Origin: an uncultured Rivibacter sp. | GTDB lineage: Bacteria > Pseudomonadota > Gammaproteobacteria > Burkholderiales > Burkholderiaceae | Direction of reading: 5' to 3' | DNA length: 10,366 nucleotides | Assembly: GCA_946480925.1 (NCBI GenBank) | Contig: CAMLLU010000116.1 | Span: 1-10,366 of the forward strand | Part shown: positions 6,567 to 10,366 of the stretch, in pieces | Layout of the letters: every line of letters starts with the position of its first letter | Numbering within the stretch: position 1 is the stretch's first letter | Notes under the pieces: generated by a model | The model's input: the letters and a program-made list of their open reading frames with translations, nothing else | What the model was told of the DNA's origin: nothing | The model's database searches: none | Translations under genes and position numbers: made by a program

Positions 6567-6657
6567 TTCACCGCACAGACGCAGAGAACGCGGAGGGCCG
6601 CGGAGAAGACATGCATTTCTCCGCGGATCTCTGCGCCCTCCGTGCCTCTGCGGTGAA
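6567..6657. repeat. 91-bp palindromic repeat element between epsE and epsF
   Basis: Two 41-bp arms (6567-6607 and 6617-6657) flank a 9-nt loop. The arms align without gaps at 32 of 41 positions; both start TTCACCGCA and both have CCGCGGAGAA next to the loop. Each arm is built from four GC(A/G)(C/G)AG-like hexamers, at 6573, 6581, 6590 and 6600 on the left and, as complements, at 6619, 6629, 6638 and 6646 on the right, giving mirrored spacings of 8-9-10 and 10-9-8. In RNA three of the mismatches become G-U pairs. Dispersed 'CGCAGAG' palindromes of this look occur in many environmental bacteria. It is non-coding and lies inside the operon. Confidence 0.8.
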
Positions 6658-6696
6658 GGGTGTTTCGCTCTTGGCCGTGTTATCGAGGAGCACTCT

Positions 6697-8118
6697 GTGA
6701 CTTTCAGCCAGTTCCTTTCCGTCCTGCGCGCCCGCTGGGTGTCGGCGCTGGTGGTGTTCGTGCTCACCGTCACCGTGGCGGTGGCGGTGAGCCTGATCCT
6801 GCCCAAGCAGTACACCGCGGTGGCGGCCGTGGTGGCCGACGTGCGCTCGCCTGACCCCATCCAGGGCATGGTGCTCAACTCCACCGCCACGCCGGCCTTC
6901 ATGGCCACGCAGGTGGACATCCTGCAGAGCGACCGCGTGGCGCAGCGCGTGGTGCGCGACCTGAAGCTCACGCTCGACCCGGCGCTGCGCCAGCAGTGGC
7001 AGGAAGAGAACGACGGCCGCGGTGATCTCACCGTGTGGATCGCCGAGCTGCTGCAGAAGAACCTCGACGTGCGGCCTTCGCGCGAGAGCAACGTCATCAG
7101 CGTGGGCTACAAGTCGCCCGACCCGAAGTTCAGCGCTACCATGGCCAACGCCTTCGTGCAGGCCTACATGGACACCGGCGTCGAGTTGCGCGTGGACCCG
7201 GCGCGCCAGTACAGCAGCCTGTTCGACCAGCGCGCCAAGCAATTGCGCGAAGAGCTCGAGAAGGCGCAGAAGAAGCTCTCGGCCTACCAGCAGGAAAAGG
7301 GCATCGTCGGCAGCATCGAGCAGCTCGACATCGAAACCGCCCGGCTGAACGAGCTGTCTACGCAGCTGGTTGCGCTGCAGGCCATCTCGGCCGAAAGCAG
7401 CAGCCGCCAGGGCCAGGCCGGCAAGTCGCTCGACCAGTTGAGCGACGTGCTCAACAACCCGCTGGTGGCCGGCCTCAAGGCCGACCTGGCGCGCCAGGAA
7501 ACCGCGTTGCAGCAGCTCAACGCCCGCCTGGGCGACGCGCACCCGCAGGTCGTGGAGTCCAAGGCCGCGATCGCCGAGCTGCGTGCGCGGCTGCGCAGCG
7601 AAATGTCGCGCGTGGGCAAGAGCGTGGGGCTCAATGCCGACATCAACCGCCAGCGCGAGAACGAAGTGCGCGCCATGCTCAATGCGCAGCGCGAGCGCGT
7701 GCTCTCGCTCAAGGGCCAGCGCGACGAGCTGGCCGTGATGCAGCGCGACGTCGAAAACGCCCAGCGCGCCTACGACGCGGTGCATGCGCGCCTCGCGCAG
7801 ACCAGCATCGAAAGCCAGACCCAGCTCACCAACGTGTCGGTGCTGAGCCAGGCTGCCGAGCCGACGCGGCATTCGTCGCCGCGCTTGAAGCTCAACGCGG
7901 CGCTGGCCGGGGTGGCCGGCGTGCTGCTGGCCCTGGCCACCGTGCTGCTGCGCGAGCTCATCGACCGCCGCGTGCGCAGCCCCGAGCAGCTCACGCAGTT
8001 GCTCGACCAGCCCGTCATCGGCGTGATGCTGCGGCCGCACCGCAGCCTGCTCGCGCCCCAGCAGCCCAACCTGTTGCAGCGGCGCCTGTGGGGCCAGCTG
8101 CCTCGACCGAGCCGCTGA
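6697..8118 (+). CDS. epsF: EpsF, chain-length determinant / polysaccharide copolymerase (Wzz domain)
   Basis: The 473-residue inner-membrane protein has the PCP architecture. A short cytoplasmic N-terminus leads into TM1 (about 14-36), then a Wzz-type periplasmic domain (CDS conserved ILPKQYTAVAAVV...), and a long alpha-helical coiled-coil region (about 176-385) rich in Q, E, K and R. A Pro-containing segment (P389, P395) precedes TM2 (about 399-418) and the cytoplasmic tail RELIDRRVRSPEQLTQLL. It controls polymer length and links polymerisation to export through EpsE. It lacks a Walker A motif; the kinase partner is the separate downstream protein EpsG, a split BY-kinase arrangement. The start is GTG at 6697 with GAGGAG six bases upstream. 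The 147-nt gap before it contains the palindromic element. Confidence 0.93.
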   Translation: MTFSQFLSVLRARWVSALVVFVLTVTVAVAVSLILPKQYTAVAAVVADVRSPDPIQGMVLNSTATPAFMATQVDILQSDRVAQRVVRDLKLTLDPALRQQWQEENDGRGDLTVWIAELLQKNLDVRPSRESNVISVGYKSPDPKFSATMANAFVQAYMDTGVELRVDPARQYSSLFDQRAKQLREELEKAQKKLSAYQQEKGIVGSIEQLDIETARLNELSTQLVALQAISAESSSRQGQAGKSLDQLSDVLNNPLVAGLKADLARQETALQQLNARLGDAHPQVVESKAAIAELRARLRSEMSRVGKSVGLNADINRQRENEVRAMLNAQRERVLSLKGQRDELAVMQRDVENAQRAYDAVHARLAQTSIESQTQLTNVSVLSQAAEPTRHSSPRLKLNAALAGVAGVLLALATVLLRELIDRRVRSPEQLTQLLDQPVIGVMLRPHRSLLAPQQPNLLQRRLWGQLPRPSR

Positions 8119-8156
8119 CGACCGAACGGCAGCTCACGAACTGAAAGAGCCACACC

Positions 8157-9116
8157 GTGCGTCGAGAACCTGACATGCATGCATCAGCCGCCTCCGCTGC
8201 ATCAGCCCGCCCCGCTTCACTCGGCTACCAAGGCGTGGAGGCCGAAGACGCGCGCAGCCACGACCAGTCCAGCGTGGTGCAGGACCGCTCCATCGGCGAG
8301 ATCCTGCGCCAGCTGCGCCACCTGAACGACGAACAGGTCGGCAAGGTGGTCGCGCTGCAGCGCGAGCGCGACCTCAAGTTCGGCGAGGCGGCGGTGACGC
8401 TCGGCTTCGTCAGCACCGAGGACGTGCTGTGGGCGCTTTCCCAGCAGTTCCACTACCCCTACGCGGCCGAGACGGGCCAGAAGCTCAACCCCGAGCTGGT
8501 GGTGGCCAACCAGCCCTTCAGCCAGCGCGCCGAGGCGTTTCGCGCCATCCGCAGCCAGCTCATGATGCGGCTGTTCAACGGGCAGGACCCGATGCGCCGC
8601 GCACTCGCGGTGGTGAGCCCCGACAGCGGCGACGGCAAGACCTACTTCGCCGCCAACATCGCGGTGGCCTTCAGCCAGCTGGGGGCGCGCACGCTGCTCA
8701 TCGACGCCGACATGCGCAACTCGCGCCAGCACCAGGTGTTCGACATCGACAACGGCAACGGCCTGTCGGGCATCCTGTCGGGCCGCGAAGCGCACAACGT
8801 GATCCACAACGTGCGCGACCTGCCCAGCCTCTTCGTCATGCCGGTGGGCACCGTGCCGCCCAACCCGCTTGAGCTGGTGGAGCGCCCCGCCTTCAACCTG
8901 CTGATGCGCGAGCTTTCAACCAAGTTCGACCACATCGTGGTGGACACCCCCGCGGCGGTGCACGGCTCCGATGCCGGCGTGATCGCCGCCAAGTGCGGCG
9001 CGGCCATCGTCATCGCCCGCAAGGACCGCACGCGCGCCGCGATGCTGCAGGAGTTCGTGGGCCTGCTGGGCCAGAGTCCGGCCCGGCTTGGCGGCGTGGT
9101 CATGAATGAGTATTGA
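8157..9116 (+). CDS. epsG: EpsG, tyrosine-kinase-like ATPase of the chain-length complex
   Basis: The product has 319 residues if GTG 8157 is used. An in-frame ATG at 8175 gives 313 residues and is nearly as likely; both have only modest purine-rich ribosome sites. Residues about 45-102 (SIGEILRQLRHLNDEQVGKV to FHYPYA) resemble the N-terminal domain of GspE/PilB/MshE ATPases. The BY-kinase domain follows, with Walker A SPDSGDGKT (K161), Walker A' LLIDADMR (D183, D185) and Walker B HIVVDTP (D263). In this family the kinase acts with the copolymerase, here EpsF, to regulate polymer assembly. The usual C-terminal tyrosine cluster is missing: the protein ends VVMNEY with a single terminal Tyr. 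It follows epsF after 38 nt. Confidence 0.92.
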   Translation: MRREPDMHASAASAASARPASLGYQGVEAEDARSHDQSSVVQDRSIGEILRQLRHLNDEQVGKVVALQRERDLKFGEAAVTLGFVSTEDVLWALSQQFHYPYAAETGQKLNPELVVANQPFSQRAEAFRAIRSQLMMRLFNGQDPMRRALAVVSPDSGDGKTYFAANIAVAFSQLGARTLLIDADMRNSRQHQVFDIDNGNGLSGILSGREAHNVIHNVRDLPSLFVMPVGTVPPNPLELVERPAFNLLMRELSTKFDHIVVDTPAAVHGSDAGVIAAKCGAAIVIARKDRTRAAMLQEFVGLLGQSPARLGGVVMNEY

Positions 9117-9119
9117 GGC

Positions 9120-9197
9120 TCCCCCCCGTAGCGCCTTCGGCGCTCCCCCTCGAGGGGGCGGCGCCAGCGGACCGGCGGAGCCGGATCCGCGGCGCCC
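9120..9197 (+). repeat. Structured intergenic repeat, copy 2
   Basis: This element fills most of the epsG-xrtB gap and is the inverted counterpart of 2686-2760. In order: a C-run (9121-9127) and GTA, then hairpin AGCGCC-TTC-GGCGCT (9130-9144), hairpin CCCCCT-CG-AGGGGG (9145-9158), outer stem GGCGCC/GGCGCC (9160-9165 with 9191-9196), and inside it GCGGA/TCCGC plus CCGG/CCGG. The C-run could alternatively pair with the G-run at 9154-9158. The outer stem differs from copy 1 at two base pairs, both changed on both strands (A-T to G-C). It has no U-tract. It may attenuate transcription between epsG and xrtB or stabilise mRNA ends. Confidence 0.75.
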
Positions 9198-9226
9198 ACT
9201 AGGACTCTTTGTCTATCGAACCAACC

Positions 9227-10117
9227 ATGGCGTGGAACCCGTCCTTCTCTCCGCGGCTCGCGCCTGACATCAGGTCGGTTGCCATGCCGTGGCTGATCGC
9301 AGGTGCCGGCCTGCTGGCCCTCTACGGCCCCACCGTCTGGCGCCTCGCCAACGGTGTGTGGGCCACCGACCAGCAGGGCCACGGCCCCATCGTGTTCGCG
9401 CTCGCCGCGTGGCTCATCTATCGCCGCTGGGGCGAGATGATGAAGCAGCCCGATGCGCCGATGCCGTGGCTGGGCTGGGCGCTGCTCGTGCCGGCCTTGC
9501 TGATGCAGGCCTTCGGTCGCTCGCAGGACGTGCTGCTGTTCGAGATCGGCTCGATCATCCCGGTGCTCATCGCCATCGTGCTGCTGCTCAAAGGCCCGGC
9601 CGGGTTGCGGCCGATGACCTTTGCGCTGTTCTTCCTGCTCTTCCTCATTCCGCTGCCCAGCGTGGTGGTGGACACGCTCACGCAGCCCATGAAGATGGGC
9701 GTCTCCATCGTGGCCGAGCAGGTGCTGCATGCGCTGGGCTACCCCATTGCGCGCAACGGCGTCACGCTGCAGGTGGGCCAATACCAGCTGCTGGTGGCCG
9801 ATGCCTGCGCCGGCCTCAACACGCTGTTCGCGCTCGAGGCGCTGGGGCTGCTGTACCTCAACGTGGTCAAGCACCAGTCGCTGGCGCGCAACGTCACGCT
9901 CGCGGTGCTGATCGTGCCGATCTCGTTCTCGGCCAACGTGGTGCGCGTCATCACGCTGTGCCTGGTGACCTACCACCTGGGCGACGAGGCAGGGCAGGGC
10001 TTCCTGCACAGCTTCTCGGGCATCGTGCTGTTCGTGGTGGCCATCTTCCTCACGGTGGCGGTGGACTCGTTGATCCGCGCCGTTCTGCAATGGCGCCGGA
10101 AGGGAGCGGCCGCATGA
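9227..10117 (+). CDS. xrtB: Exosortase B (EpsH-type transpeptidase-like membrane protein)
   Basis: The product has 296 residues from ATG 9227 and is highly hydrophobic, with about eight membrane helices. Exosortases are proposed to cleave PEP-CTERM sorting signals and release or transfer the substrate protein. The three conserved residues are visible: Cys194 in VADACAGLNTLFALEALG, Arg240 in SANVVRVITL, and His261 in GFLHSFSGIVLF. The N-terminal TDQQGHGPIVFALAAWLIYR segment and the B-type neighbours (epsG before, epsI after) point to the XrtB subgroup, the type once called EpsH in Methylobacillus. An in-frame TTG at 9209 with AGGA four bases upstream would add six residues; ATG is preferred but the choice is not secure. 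The stop codon overlaps the epsI start (ATGA). Confidence 0.93.
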   Translation: MAWNPSFSPRLAPDIRSVAMPWLIAGAGLLALYGPTVWRLANGVWATDQQGHGPIVFALAAWLIYRRWGEMMKQPDAPMPWLGWALLVPALLMQAFGRSQDVLLFEIGSIIPVLIAIVLLLKGPAGLRPMTFALFFLLFLIPLPSVVVDTLTQPMKMGVSIVAEQVLHALGYPIARNGVTLQVGQYQLLVADACAGLNTLFALEALGLLYLNVVKHQSLARNVTLAVLIVPISFSANVVRVITLCLVTYHLGDEAGQGFLHSFSGIVLFVVAIFLTVAVDSLIRAVLQWRRKGAAA

Positions 10118-10366
10118 ACCGGCGGAATTTCATGGTGCACGCGGTGGCCGCGTCCGCGCTGATGGGCGGCGCGTCGATGGCCGGCACCTTGCTCACCCCC
10201 ACGCGGCGCATGGCCGAGCAGCTGCCGCCCATCGACCTCGCGCACAGCGTGCCCAAAGGCTTCGGCGGCTGGCACGCGCTCGAAGGCGGCCTGCGCACCA
10301 TCGTCAACCCACAGACGCAGGCCAAGCTCGACGAGTTCTACAGCGAGCTGCTCAGCCGCAGCTACG
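10114..10366 (+). CDS. epsI: EpsI, exosortase-B-associated protein (N-terminal part)
   Basis: The frame opens at ATG 10114, overlapping the xrtB stop as ATGA, with GGGAG seven bases upstream, and runs off the right edge after 84 codons. It begins MNRRNFMVHAVAASAL, a twin-arginine-like n-region followed by a weakly hydrophobic segment rich in Ala and Gly. The sequence continues PIDLAHSVPKGFGGWHALEGG and NPQTQAKLDEFYSELLSRSY, which fits the start of the EpsI (DUF3485) domain. EpsI-type domains are found beside exosortases or fused to their C-terminus, and the periplasmic domain is thought to assist the exosortase or the polymer. The name rests on the position directly after xrtB and on the family-like sequence. 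The remainder of the protein is outside the window. Confidence 0.88.
   Translation, partial: MNRRNFMVHAVAASALMGGASMAGTLLTPTRRMAEQLPPIDLAHSVPKGFGGWHALEGGLRTIVNPQTQAKLDEFYSELLSRSY

Noticed and set aside
6567..6657. CRISPR-like array from the repeated GCRGAG hexamers
   Set aside because: The units are only 6 bp, spaced 8-10 bp, and arranged as an inverted repeat. There are no unique spacers and no cas genes.
6568..8040. Long minus-strand open frame (about 490 codons) opposite epsF
   Set aside because: Antisense shadow of the clear copolymerase gene. Its low-complexity H/R/A/L composition is typical of such shadows.
8642..10090. Long minus-strand open frame (about 480 codons) opposite epsG and xrtB
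   Set aside because: It spans two real genes and a structured repeat on the other strand, and its composition is that of a shadow.

Overview
This window comes from a GC-rich betaproteobacterium, most likely of the order Burkholderiales (Comamonadaceae / Sphaerotilus-Leptothrix / Rubrivivax type). The evidence is the strong third-position G/C bias, the ftsQ-ftsA-ftsZ-lpxC order of the division cluster, the FtsZ tail ending in the classical IPAFLRKQ peptide, and a Methylobacillus-type eps operon with a B-type exosortase. All genes lie on the + strand. No rRNA, tRNA, transposase or CRISPR array was seen.

Layout. Positions 1-3803 are the end of the dcw (division and cell wall) cluster: the last 28 codons of ftsQ, then complete ftsA, ftsZ and lpxC. 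The 242-nt gap between ftsZ and lpxC is packed with potential hairpins and holds one copy of a structured intergenic repeat. Positions 3834-4236 encode two small two-helix membrane proteins of unknown function that look like tandem duplicates. Positions 4237-4545 are a 309-nt non-coding stretch. It carries two tandem GTCACCGAA sites one helical turn apart, a good sigma-54 (-24/-12) promoter match, and a leader with hairpins. From 4546 to the right edge runs an extracellular polysaccharide / protein-sorting operon: epsD, epsE, epsF, epsG, xrtB (epsH) and the start of epsI.

How the genes work together. FtsQ, FtsA and FtsZ build and anchor the Z-ring, and LpxC commits UDP-acyl-GlcNAc to lipid A. 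The eps genes form the secretion end of a Wzx/Wzy-type exopolysaccharide system. EpsE is the outer-membrane polysaccharide export lipoprotein, EpsF the inner-membrane chain-length copolymerase, EpsG its separate cytoplasmic tyrosine-kinase-like ATPase, and EpsD a periplasmic SurA-like lipoprotein. Exosortase B and EpsI belong to the PEP-CTERM protein-sorting system that occurs with such EPS loci. No PEP-CTERM substrate is encoded here. Glycosyltransferases and the flippase/polymerase are presumably beyond the right edge.

Most interesting non-coding signals: (i) two inverted-orientation copies (2686-2760 and 9120-9197) of a multi-hairpin repeat whose stems differ by compensatory changes; (ii) a 91-bp palindrome between epsE and epsF built from four GCRSAG-like hexamers per arm with mirrored 8-9-10 spacing; (iii) the candidate sigma-54 promoter and tandem upstream sites in front of epsD.
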